64,000 nucleotides of DNA. It comes from Desulfovibrio sp. (lineage in GTDB: Bacteria > Desulfobacterota > Desulfovibrionia > Desulfovibrionales > Desulfovibrionaceae). Position numbers and translations under genes: made by a program. The stretch is taken from the NCBI GenBank assembly GCA_016218665.1, contig JACRDI010000009.1, positions 1-64,000 on the forward strand, written 5' to 3'. The notes beneath the pieces were generated by a model that ran no database searches, was not told the origin of the DNA, and worked only from the letters and a program-made list of their open reading frames with translations. Below, piece after piece: positions 49,963 through 58,110 of this stretch (position 1 is its first letter; the number at the start of each line of letters is the position of its first letter).

Positions 49963-50701
49963 ATGTGCGGTCGGCCAACCCAAGCGCCGCCTTCCGGCAA
50001 GCGTCCGTTCTCGAATGGGCGTGGCGCGGGCCTGTTCCTCTCCGCCGGTGTGCATCTGCTCCTGTGCTGCGCCCTGGCTGTGACGCTTTCCTCCATGTCG
50101 GCGTCGGGATTGACGCCGTTTTTGGTTGTGGGTTTCGCGGAGAGTGCCGGAGCGCACGGCGGGGATAGTCTCGCCGTTGCAGGACGCGTCAGGTCCGGAA
50201 CCAAAGCAGACGCATCCATCGATGCGCCCAGGTCCGCGTCCCAACCTGACCCCCGTCCCCCGTGCTCCTGAAGCGGGCCAAGCGGATTCGCGCACTGCGC
50301 TTGCCGCAGTTTCGACAGAAAGCAGTGTGAGAAGGACAGGTAACGAAACGGGAACCAGTGGAAGCGCAGGGGCTGGCGGAGGAATGTCTCCCGGCAACGG
50401 CGCGGGCCAGGGCGGCGCGACAGTGGATAGCATGCCCGTGGCCGTGAAGCGGGTGAAGCCGATCTATCCTGAGGAGGCGCGGCGGCGAGGCATCACCGGG
50501 CGGGTGATCCTGCGGGTCCAAATCGACGCCGCAGGAAACGTTCGCGAAATGCTCGTCCAATCTGCCGAACCCCCTGGAGTCTTCGAAGTGCCGGCTGTGG
50601 AGGCCATGCGGAAGTGGCGCTTTAAGCCGGCGCTGCTTGTGGGGAAACCTGCTGTGTCCTGGCTCTTGCTGCCGATTCGTTTCGCCCTGGAGGACTTGTA
50701 G
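49963..50701 (+). pseudogene. tonB: tonB with an apparent frameshift
   Basis: The N-terminal part (49963-50271) has the TonB membrane anchor (GLFLSAGVHLLLCCALAVTL) and the start of a periplasmic linker, then stops. The C-terminal part is in the next frame and runs to 50701 with a standard TonB domain (RVKPIYPEEARRRGITGRVI, AMRKWRFKPALL). The two readings cross between about 50245 and 50268, at two C5 runs (gacccccgtcccccg). Joining them would give a protein of about 246 residues. Causes could be an inactivating indel, a sequencing error or a +1 frameshift. The operon context (BtuB energising) argues that it is, or recently was, functional. Confidence 0.8.
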
Positions 50702-51250
50702 GTCTTGTCGGTTACATGGGGGAACGCAGGGAGTTTGTGCGGAGGTGTCTGTTCTCCGTTGGGATGCCGAGGTCGCGCAGGGGAAAGAGTAGGCTTTGTC
50801 CAGCGGTATTTCTAGATAATCAGGATGGCGACGAATTCCGTTCCGCTCCGTTCCGCTCCGGGTTCTCGTCTAACGCGTGCGCGCCCTCGCGCGCGCGAAA
50901 GGCAAAGGCGAATACAATAAAGACATCGGAACGGATCGGAACGGGATATGTAAACCCTTCTTGATTTAAGAAAAGAAGAAAAGGAAGAATCTTACGCGCG
51001 CGCGTTGGGCTCCGGCTTGGCCCGGGCACGCATCTAATCGACCTCCAGAGCCTGGGGGAGGTGTCGTTGCGGGCACATACGCCCTTGACGTGCCGCCAGC
51101 CCCACTCACGGCCGATTAACCATCGAATTACGGCACCCCCAATTGAACCGGCGACTAGCTCACGGCTCTCTCATACCCCGCTCTGGGCACTTGCCTTGCC
51201 GCCTTGCCGTGGTGTGTACTGTCTGCATCACAGCCAAAAGGAGATTTCAA
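50702..51250. other. 549 bases without a supported gene
   Basis: The region holds the GC/AT inverted repeat at 50838-50944, runs of alternating CG (around 50883-50897 and 50993-51003) and a purine-rich stretch (50965-50992). Short open frames lack ribosome sites. It marks the change from the B12 operon to accessory DNA; I see no tRNA or integrase at this edge. Confidence 0.5.
50838..50944. repeat. inverted pair of 10-bp tandem repeats
   Basis: The left block at 50838-50855 (ccgttccgct repeated) matches the reverse complement of 50927-50944 at 17 of 18 positions; each block is itself a tandem repeat of a 10-bp unit. They are 71 bases apart. They may be binding sites for a DNA-bending or regulatory protein, or ends of a small element. 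Confidence 0.75.
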
Positions 51251-51982
51251 ATGGGCATAAGCGGGCCAACAGCGTTTATCGCGGCACAAATTCAGCGTGA
51301 CATGCCGCAGGATGGCACGGGCTCTGTCAGCACGGCCAGCCTGGCCAATGCCGCTGGCACAGAGATTGAGGGACTGAAGGGGTGTCTTGCTGACGCAATC
51401 TCAGAGTTGTCGCTTCGCTTGCCTGAATCTCTATTCTCTGGCGAGGTTCAAGGCGACCGCGTTGTGCTTGAGCGGAAGCCCGCACCTCAAGGACTCATCG
51501 CGTTCGTGCCGGCGGCAGGCGCGGCTCAATCTTCAACTGCCAAGGCGTCGCGTGAAGTTGATCCGGAAGTTGTGTCCCAACTCATGGCTTCGGCTGTTTC
51601 GTATGGAGATCGGCAGGACGTAGCCGGGCGCCGCTGCCTTGTGACGGCATTGGCCAAGCGCCCAGCCGACGAAGTCGAAGCGATACTGGGTAGCGCGCTC
51701 TGGACCAAGAAGAAGCAGGGCATCCGCTTTTGGGCGGCAGCAACGAAGCGTCTCAGGGAAGCAGCTGATGACGTGGCTTGGGCAAAGCGCCTCGGGGAAG
51801 CAGAAGATTGTATGAATGAGCAGCAGTCAAATATTAAGATGCTCGCTGTGTTGCACGCCAAGGATGATGAGGCCAGAATGATTGAGGCATCGCTTGCTGC
51901 CGGCGTGCTTCCGAGCCGTGTCCGAGCGGTTATCGTGCAACGAAAGCTCGAAAAAGAGGCCAAAGAGCAAAATACGAAATGA
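51251..51982 (+). CDS. hypothetical protein, 243 residues
   Basis: A soluble protein without recognised domains. ATG 51251 has AAAAGGAG upstream; the frame extending to 51143 lacks a site. The N-terminal part is Ala/Ser/Gly-rich (FIAAQIQRDMPQDGTGSVST). A central region (VVSQLMASAVSYGDRQDVAG) and a helical C-terminal region (FWAAATKRLREAADDVAWAK) have alternating hydrophobic and charged residues and end with a Lys/Glu-rich helix. A terminator follows. Function unknown; it stands in the defence island with its own promoter-like gap upstream. Confidence 0.68.
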   Translation: MGISGPTAFIAAQIQRDMPQDGTGSVSTASLANAAGTEIEGLKGCLADAISELSLRLPESLFSGEVQGDRVVLERKPAPQGLIAFVPAAGAAQSSTAKASREVDPEVVSQLMASAVSYGDRQDVAGRRCLVTALAKRPADEVEAILGSALWTKKKQGIRFWAAATKRLREAADDVAWAKRLGEAEDCMNEQQSNIKMLAVLHAKDDEARMIEASLAAGVLPSRVRAVIVQRKLEKEAKEQNTK

Positions 51983-51990
51983 GTAAGCGA

Positions 51991-52018
51991 AAAGGCGGGG
52001 TTCCCCCCGCCCTTTCTT
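51991..52018. terminator. bidirectional intrinsic terminator
   Basis: Arms ggcgggg (51994-52000) and ccccgcc (52005-52011) with loop ttcc; tttctt follows on the plus strand and TTTTC on the minus strand. It serves the convergent genes at 51251 and 52017. Confidence 0.8.
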
Positions 52019-52940
52019 AGCGCTCCACTACGTTCTCGCCAACTCTCGGCGCCCCTGGCGCTTCTGTGCGAATGAAAAACTGGGCCACCGTCCAGTCCTC
52101 ATTTGTTACGAGCTTCCCGTTTTGAGAGTAGCCATTACGCCAAGTCTGCCGAGCCGATTCCGGCTTGCGGCGGCTATCCCAAGCTGCACCGAAAGGTCGC
52201 ACCGGGGCGCTCTTGGTCGCTTCCCGTACCAGGGCGGGCGTGAAATCAACGTACTTACGTTGGCGGTACTGCTCGGCTACCTTTGATGCGAAGCGGAGCG
52301 AGCTTTCAGAGATACGCTCCGGCTTCCAGCCAGTACCCCATGCGCAAGTGAAACGCTCCTCCGTCTCGCGGATAAGCGCAGCAGGAAGAAATCCCGCGAG
52401 GACAACCCCAGCGTTCCGGACAAACGAGACGATTTCGGAACCGCCTGGGCGCGCGAACTGGCCGTTCGGCCACAGGTGCCCGAGCTGCCGCCACGGCGCC
52501 ACGATGGGGTCGACACGTGGGGCGAGGAAGCCGCAGATCGGGCGCATCTGCACGGTGACGTTGCCGAGCGTGTCGGACCAGCCCCCTATCAGTTCAACGG
52601 CGTCGAAGGAGGCAAGCGAGTAGTATACACTCGGCACATCGGAAAGGCTCATGTCGATGCCGATAGGCAAGCTCGTCAGGCTTGCGGCTATTTCGTGGCT
52701 TGGCGGCAGGTACTCGGCATGCTGCACGAGCCCACGCTGCACCTTCATGATGACGCGCAGCGCCGTGCGGTGCGGTGCGCCACGAAGGTCGAGACAGCCC
52801 TCGACTGCGAGCGGGTAGCCTTCCCGGCGAACGACGATTTGCCGGGTGTTCACTGCCCGGCAGGGCTTCCCCGTGCGCCTCGACAGGCCAGGCAGCATGA
52901 TGGGTTTCTTGAGTGTGACGAGGGCGAGTTCGTCGATCAT
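52017..52940 (-). CDS. hypothetical protein, 307 residues
   Basis: A soluble basic protein with no family that I recognise. ATG 52940 follows AAGGAG at 7 bases. The N-terminal part has beta-strand character (RQIVVRREGYPLAVEGCLDL; ALRVIMKVQRGLVQ); a middle part is Gly/Pro-rich (GGWSDTLGNVTVQMRPICGF); the C-terminal third is helical and basic (FASKVAEQYRQRKYVDFTPA). It lies convergent to the 243-residue gene. The defence-island context suggests testing it as a cargo function. Confidence 0.62.
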   Translation of the reverse strand: MIDELALVTLKKPIMLPGLSRRTGKPCRAVNTRQIVVRREGYPLAVEGCLDLRGAPHRTALRVIMKVQRGLVQHAEYLPPSHEIAASLTSLPIGIDMSLSDVPSVYYSLASFDAVELIGGWSDTLGNVTVQMRPICGFLAPRVDPIVAPWRQLGHLWPNGQFARPGGSEIVSFVRNAGVVLAGFLPAALIRETEERFTCAWGTGWKPERISESSLRFASKVAEQYRQRKYVDFTPALVREATKSAPVRPFGAAWDSRRKPESARQTWRNGYSQNGKLVTNEDWTVAQFFIRTEAPGAPRVGENVVER

Positions 52941-53495
52941 GAGTCCTCTCCTTGTTGCAGGTCAAAAGGGATCACGATCTCTCGAACTCTCGCAGAAAAA
53001 TCTAGATCAGAAATTCACGAAATGACGGTTTCGGGGTCTTGACTTCAGCACAGTGTCTCGGCGTTCAAAGAAAGATATTTTTCGTGTTCTCTTCGGCTAG
53101 ACCATCGCAACGTACACGGTAGCACGAGCCCGACGCGCGGCAAGGCAAGCCCTTCCAGGGGCGGCTACGCCGCGCCTTGCCACGCGCCGCTTGCTCGTGC
53201 AGCGCATCGCTAGCGGGGCGACGGTCGAAGATGTTTCGCCTCCGGCGGGGGGCTCAAATCAAAGATGCTGTGGGGAGCGTGCCGGTCCGCTTCCGTGTCC
53301 CCAGCCACGCTGACGTGAGGGCCTTGGCATCGGAAACGCGCAGAGTACTTTGGCGTTTGCGACGTGCCCCGGGTGGCTACCTTGTGAGTAGGGAATATTG
53401 CCCAATATGCTGAAGTTGATCACTTTTCCCTGGGCTCGCTTATGGCTTTGTGCTATGAAATGTTTCTCGAAACGCACAAAACATAAGGAGAAACC
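52941..53495. other. 555 bases without a supported gene
   Basis: The only clear structure is the long imperfect hairpin at 53122-53200. An AT-rich stretch at 53030-53095 and TTGTGCTATGAAA-type sequence at 53449-53461 could be promoter parts for the flanking genes. No credible coding frame is seen. Confidence 0.5.
53122..53200. repeat. long imperfect inverted repeat with inner hairpin
   Basis: Arm 53122-53146 (gcacgagcccgacgcgcggcaaggc) is nearly the reverse complement of 53174-53200, sharing the outer 7 bp and inner 8 bp exactly. A second small hairpin gcggc/gccgc (53161-53173) lies inside the loop. The cruciform-like shape lies in gene-free DNA of the defence island. Confidence 0.7.
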
Positions 53496-53981
53496 ATGGA
53501 CTGGATTCTCATCTGCAGCGGCCTTCTCATAGCCATCATAATTCTGCGCCAGCGTGGCCAGGAATCGGATGCGGAGGTATACGCGCCAATTCGCGTGGAC
53601 TCGGACGACAGTCACACCTCTGGCGCCATCTTCGGCACAAGCGTCTTGATGGACGAAAGCTCGTGCAGCTTGAGCGACGACAACTGGCCAACCAGCAGAA
53701 TGATGGACGACAGCCCCGTATCCATCGGCTACAAGTCGGATACCAGCACGGATACGAGCCGATGGACGGACCCAATGTATGCGTACGAGCTGGATAATAT
53801 CTACCACTGTACGCTCATTGATCCCACCCACCACGACGACAGCTTTTCAAGCTCGTCCGACGACAACTGGTTGAGCAGCACGACAAACTTCGACGACTCG
53901 TTCTCGTCGAGTAGCTCCGACGATGCTTGGTCCAGCAGCGGCTTCGACGATTCCTTTTCGTCAAGCGGCTTCAATGACTAG
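53496..53981 (+). CDS. membrane-anchored Ser/Asp-rich repeat protein
   Basis: A 161-residue protein with an N-terminal hydrophobic helix (DWILICSGLLIAIIIL) directly followed by RQR, giving a signal-anchor. The rest is acidic and rich in Ser, Asp and Thr; the C-terminal 50 residues consist of variants of FDDSFSSSSSDDAWSSSG repeated about four times. It is nearly free of lysine. ATG 53496 has AAGGAG at 6 bases. A terminator follows. The role is unknown; disordered acidic tails on a single helix occur in surface or scaffold proteins and in some small toxin or decoy-like proteins. Confidence 0.7.
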   Translation: MDWILICSGLLIAIIILRQRGQESDAEVYAPIRVDSDDSHTSGAIFGTSVLMDESSCSLSDDNWPTSRMMDDSPVSIGYKSDTSTDTSRWTDPMYAYELDNIYHCTLIDPTHHDDSFSSSSDDNWLSSTTNFDDSFSSSSSDDAWSSSGFDDSFSSSGFND

Positions 53982-54021
53982 CTGAAAGATACTCTTGCCG
54001 TACCGAGACGGCACAAAGAAA

Positions 54022-54043
54022 GGGGGCCTTGCGGCCCCATTTT
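54022..54043 (+). terminator. intrinsic terminator after the Ser/Asp-rich gene
   Basis: Arms ggggcc (54023-54028) and ggcccc (54033-54038) with loop ttgc, then ATTTT. Confidence 0.8.
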
Positions 54044-54406
54044 GTCTCATTGTTTCAGCGCCAGACACGATCGCAGGTCGCCTAGTAGCCAGATGTTTTC
54101 GGTCTGGGGTAGGGCAGCATGGCAAACGAGTGTTCAAAGTGGGGCCAACACAAGGTGGGGACCCCGTCGGCCAGAGTCCGCAGAGGTCTTTAGGGAAGGG
54201 GGAGCAATAGCCTCTAAGGCCGACTAGACCGCCATCGCAAGATCGGAAATGAGGGGGGCTTCTTTCTTTGGTCCATTTGGTGCGGGATTAATTTAGACGT
54301 TGCTCCAGATCGGGAAAAATAGAATTCAATAGTATCCGTGGGTTACTATGATGCTACTGGCAGAGCTGGGGCTGGCGGAGTCGCGCCTGCTGTTGCAGCC
54401 CTAAGG
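54044..54406. other. 363 bases without a gene
   Basis: I see no credible coding frame, RNA gene or repeat. It is the downstream region of the convergent subtilase gene. Confidence 0.5.
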
Positions 54407-56956
54407 TTACCAGGCTGGAACCGTTACGGTCGACTCCACCGCCAGAGCCACTGGAGTGTAAATGTCCACGTCTTGCTCTGGCGAGTGCAGGGAGACGATT
54501 AAGGAGTATCGTGCAGATTTGTTCCAATGGCCGAGCCAAGCGCGTTCACGCCACCACCCGATGACCGGATAGACACCTATCAGGTTGCATGCTGCCAGCT
54601 GTGCTCCCGGACCTTTCCAAATGTCAGAATGAATGGATCCTTTCGAACGCCCATTCTTGCCGATGAGCCAGCGGTCACTCCCGCTAGTAGTCTCAGCTTC
54701 TTCTCCTTCGTCCCTGGCCGCCTTGTTTAGGCGAATCATGAACTGCCGTCTGTCTTCCAACTGGGTGTTCAGGTCGAACCGCAGGGCGTGGGATTGGTAG
54801 CGGTAGCGGTCTTTCCATCCCACTTCGCCTGGACCCGGTTCAATGAAGTACGACAAGGTGATTCGCAGGGTGACTTCCGCTTCCCCCAGGCCTTCCAAGA
54901 CCACTTTCGGCCACGGGAGTTCATGCAGATGCATGTCCCTCGTGCGGTATTCGGCCCTGTTTTCTTTCTTGTCGAATGGCTGAAGGGTTTCCTGCGCGAT
55001 CAAGGTGAGGCTGTTCGATGCACAGTATAGGGCGCGTTGCAGATTGGGGACGCCATAACCGCACACTTTGAGCAGCTGGGCGTATTCTGTCTTGCTCTTG
55101 GAACCCAGGAAGGACTGCCGCATCTGCTCGGTCCAATCCGCCGAGTGAATCATCAGGCCTCGAACGGTCTCAGGCCACGCCTGGGGGTATTGTGTCTGAA
55201 TTTGTGCTGCCATCCACGCGGCCTGTGCGGTGGCAGCACTTGTGGCATGGATGGTGTCGAACTGATGCCTTGTGGGTTGATGGCTCGTTGAGAGCAATGA
55301 GGTGTCATCACAGGTTGAGCAGAACCCTCTGCCATCTCGCACCACGTTGCCGCCTTCCATGAGGATGTCGGGCTTGCACGGCCACTTCTGATCCCAGGCA
55401 TGTGAGGTGGAGCTAAAGGGCGAAAGCCCACCACTCGACGCTATGGGGCGATACTCCTCAAGGTCTGGGTCCGCCAAAAAAGTTTTTTCCGTATAAGCCC
55501 CTACGGTCAAGGCATTCCAGGACTGGGCAGGGTCTTGCGCAGAGCTGCGCAGATTGCTGTTTGGGTAATCCCCCCACCCATTCGGGTCCACATTGCCTGC
55601 AGAAACGATGATCAGGCGCTTTTCACCCTCGACGGAGGCTTGCTCAACATCTTGGGCAACCGCTCCTGGAGCAAGCTGCCCGATATCTAGACCCGATGCT
55701 AGTGCGTCCAAAGCGGCGGACCAGGAGGTTGGTCTACCTTGGTCGCGACCATCATCGCTGGTTACTGCCAGACAATAGAGATGCCTGCGCTGTGGGGCTT
55801 TGATCTCTACACGACTTGTGGCTTGGGAAGTCAAATACCCGTAGAGATTCTGGGCGTTTTCTTGGCCGTTCGGAGGAAGGATTTTCACAGACTCAAGGAT
55901 GTGGCCGACGGAAACGGTGCCGTTGCCTTCGAGGGCCGACTGGAGATCGCCATAACCTGCCAGTCCACACATGAGGGTGCCGTGTCCATCATGGTCATGC
56001 ACTCCCCAATCTGGATCGCAAGCATGGAGGTCTGCGTCCTCCAAAATGGGGGCGAGGAGCATGTGCCCGTTGTTTGCCCCTGTGTCCAGAATACTGACCG
56101 CAACTCCTGCTCCCGGGTTGACCTCCAGCCGGTCCAGAAGGCTCTGCGCCCATGCGACCTGCTCTTCGTTACGAAGGCCAGTCAAGAACCCCGGTGTCTC
56201 CTTTGCTCGGCGAAATTCAGCCAAGCAGTCGCTTGAGGCAAGCAGCGACCCTAGTTGTTCCCGGTTGACATTGGCTAGCACCACTGTGCGTTCAGGGAAC
56301 CGGAGAGAGCCCGTTTGTACCGGGATGTCTAACCGCTGTGCGGCTGCCCGAAATGTGGCTTCCACATCGGGAGCATCGCCGAGGAGCCAGATTTCACAAA
56401 CGACAGGATCATTCCCCGGGAAGAGCGTTTTGTCGTCGGTCCAAAGTGCCTCTGCCAAGGCCAAGTGGATATCTTCCACACTCTCAACCAGTTCCCGATT
56501 CTTCGGCTTATCAGACTTTGGTGATTCTTCTTCCAAATACTGCCGGACCCGTTCGATGAAAAATCCTTCTGTCCCGGCAGGAAGATACACCGTTGCTTTG
56601 GTGACAGGTGCAGGCTCCACGCCATCGATCGGCGTGACGGGGGTCTCTGTTCGCACATTCAACAGGCGGATGCCCTTTTTCAGATTCTCCAAACTCTCCG
56701 TTTTCAGGTCGCAGCTGGGGGCGCTTTCGAATTCGAGGTAGGTGCCTTGCCGAGTCGGGACGGCTACGGCGGTCCGGGCCACGCGTGCTTGCTTTGCTTG
56801 CTCCCAAGCCTGCTCCAATCGCTGCCTAATGAACGAGCCATGATGGACCCGGTCACGTGGGGGGTAAGTTGGGGTACCCCTCCCCTTGCCTGTGCTTGTA
56901 AACAGTGTGGTTTCAGCAGGAGCAGCAAGGAATATATGCGTTCTTTCTTCGCTCAT
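54407..56956 (-). CDS. ietS: subtilisin-like serine protease, IetS type
   Basis: An 849-residue S8-family protease without a signal peptide, so cytoplasmic. The catalytic triad is visible: Asp291 in ILDTGANNGH, His325 in HDHDGHGT, Ser573 in HATSAATA, with the oxyanion Asn455 in SAGNVD. About 280 N-terminal residues precede the protease domain, and about 270 follow. Its start overlaps the AAA+ gene stop by 4 bases (ATGA). The pair AAA+ ATPase plus subtilase is the composition of IetAS, first seen as a plasmid incompatibility-like module and later shown to defend against phage. Codon use is AT-richer than in the core genes. Confidence 0.85.
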   Translation of the reverse strand: MSEERTHIFLAAPAETTLFTSTGKGRGTPTYPPRDRVHHGSFIRQRLEQAWEQAKQARVARTAVAVPTRQGTYLEFESAPSCDLKTESLENLKKGIRLLNVRTETPVTPIDGVEPAPVTKATVYLPAGTEGFFIERVRQYLEEESPKSDKPKNRELVESVEDIHLALAEALWTDDKTLFPGNDPVVCEIWLLGDAPDVEATFRAAAQRLDIPVQTGSLRFPERTVVLANVNREQLGSLLASSDCLAEFRRAKETPGFLTGLRNEEQVAWAQSLLDRLEVNPGAGVAVSILDTGANNGHMLLAPILEDADLHACDPDWGVHDHDGHGTLMCGLAGYGDLQSALEGNGTVSVGHILESVKILPPNGQENAQNLYGYLTSQATSRVEIKAPQRRHLYCLAVTSDDGRDQGRPTSWSAALDALASGLDIGQLAPGAVAQDVEQASVEGEKRLIIVSAGNVDPNGWGDYPNSNLRSSAQDPAQSWNALTVGAYTEKTFLADPDLEEYRPIASSGGLSPFSSTSHAWDQKWPCKPDILMEGGNVVRDGRGFCSTCDDTSLLSTSHQPTRHQFDTIHATSAATAQAAWMAAQIQTQYPQAWPETVRGLMIHSADWTEQMRQSFLGSKSKTEYAQLLKVCGYGVPNLQRALYCASNSLTLIAQETLQPFDKKENRAEYRTRDMHLHELPWPKVVLEGLGEAEVTLRITLSYFIEPGPGEVGWKDRYRYQSHALRFDLNTQLEDRRQFMIRLNKAARDEGEEAETTSGSDRWLIGKNGRSKGSIHSDIWKGPGAQLAACNLIGVYPVIGWWRERAWLGHWNKSARYSLIVSLHSPEQDVDIYTPVALAVESTVTVPAW

Positions 56957-57930
56957 GCCCGTAGCGTGCTGTTGGTTTGCCCATACGCAGAGCGGCGTTC
57001 CTGAAGCATATTTTTCAGGGATGTCGCAGTGACTGACTTGCTGTCAGCCAATATGGCACTCTTTATCGCGTCATCGCAAGCCTGACCGATCTCGGCATGG
57101 CTGAGGCCTTTCGAGGCCTTGGTGAGCTCCCTGGAGGAGATTTGCTTCGGCTTGAAATTTCCCAGTCGATTGGCAATGAGGCTTTGCACTTCATCTGGTG
57201 ATGGCAGCCCGTAGTAAAGGATGTCGTCAAATCGACGGAAAAGGGCTTGGTCCAATATGGCTGCATTGTTTGTAGCGGCGACGATCAAACCATCCGAGTC
57301 GTCCTGCTCAATGAGCTGGAGGAAGGTGTTCAGGACTCGGCGCATTTCTCCCACGTCATTTCCACGTCCGCGCTCTGCGCCGATGGCGTCAAATTCATCA
57401 AAAAGGTACACACCACGCTGTGCGCGGATGATGTCGAAAATTTGCCGTAGCTTGGCGCTGGTTTCTCCCATGAACTTGGTCACCAGCTTATCCATAAGAA
57501 TGGTGTATAGGGGGAGCTTCAATTCGCCCGCCAGGACTGAGGCAGTCATTGTTTTACCTGTGCCAGGCGGACCGGCAAGAAGAATCTTGCGCCTGTTGGA
57601 GAGGCCGTGCTTACGCAGTTTGTCCTGCTTACGATATTCCCGGATGACCCGGTCGATGCGTTGGCGTTTCTCGTCCGCGAGGACTATATCCGCAATCCTG
57701 AATGACGGGGTCGCGGCAAGGATGAGGTCTGAAAATTCACGATTGAAGGGGATAACCTTCCGAGGGGTCGCTCTGGCCTTGTCGACCAGATCTCGGATGT
57801 CGTGAGCGGCAGCAGCGTGCCCCTGCTTGGCCTCATGCGCGGCGACCTGGAGAGCGATAGCGAAAAAACGCTCCCTGTCGTTGTCGCAATGTGACCGGAT
57901 CAGCGACTTAATGTGCTCCGCAGTTGCCAT
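56953..57930 (-). CDS. ietA: AAA+ ATPase, IetA type
   Basis: A 325-residue AAA+ protein. ATG 57930 follows AGGGG; earlier starts up to 58077 are possible. Helical N-domain at 1-75, then Walker A GPPGTGKT (120-127), Walker B YLFDEFDA (175-182), sensor 1 ATNN (219-222) and arginine finger FRRFDD (231-236). It resembles FtsH/spastin-like ATPases. It is translationally coupled to the subtilase, which it may hold inactive or feed with substrate when phage is sensed. It is 180 bases downstream of the Shango-type helicase gene and on the same strand. Confidence 0.85.
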   Translation of the reverse strand: MATAEHIKSLIRSHCDNDRERFFAIALQVAAHEAKQGHAAAAHDIRDLVDKARATPRKVIPFNREFSDLILAATPSFRIADIVLADEKRQRIDRVIREYRKQDKLRKHGLSNRRKILLAGPPGTGKTMTASVLAGELKLPLYTILMDKLVTKFMGETSAKLRQIFDIIRAQRGVYLFDEFDAIGAERGRGNDVGEMRRVLNTFLQLIEQDDSDGLIVAATNNAAILDQALFRRFDDILYYGLPSPDEVQSLIANRLGNFKPKQISSRELTKASKGLSHAEIGQACDDAIKSAILADSKSVTATSLKNMLQERRSAYGQTNSTLRA

Positions 57931-58110
57931 GGCATGCCCCTCTACTTCGGGAACCGATATCACTGGCTGGCAAATTTCTCCAGTTGAATGTTTCCGCTTC
58001 CCTAGTGGCATGATAGCATATCCACCTTGACGGTCACGACATGGCAAAGGGCGGGCCATGGCGCGCGGCGCAGGCACCCAGTTAAATTTTCTGCCTTGCT
58101 TGTACGTGGC

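Noticed and set aside
50838-50944. Iterons of a plasmid-type replication origin
   Set aside because: There is no replication initiator gene nearby and only two inverted pairs; too little to call an origin.
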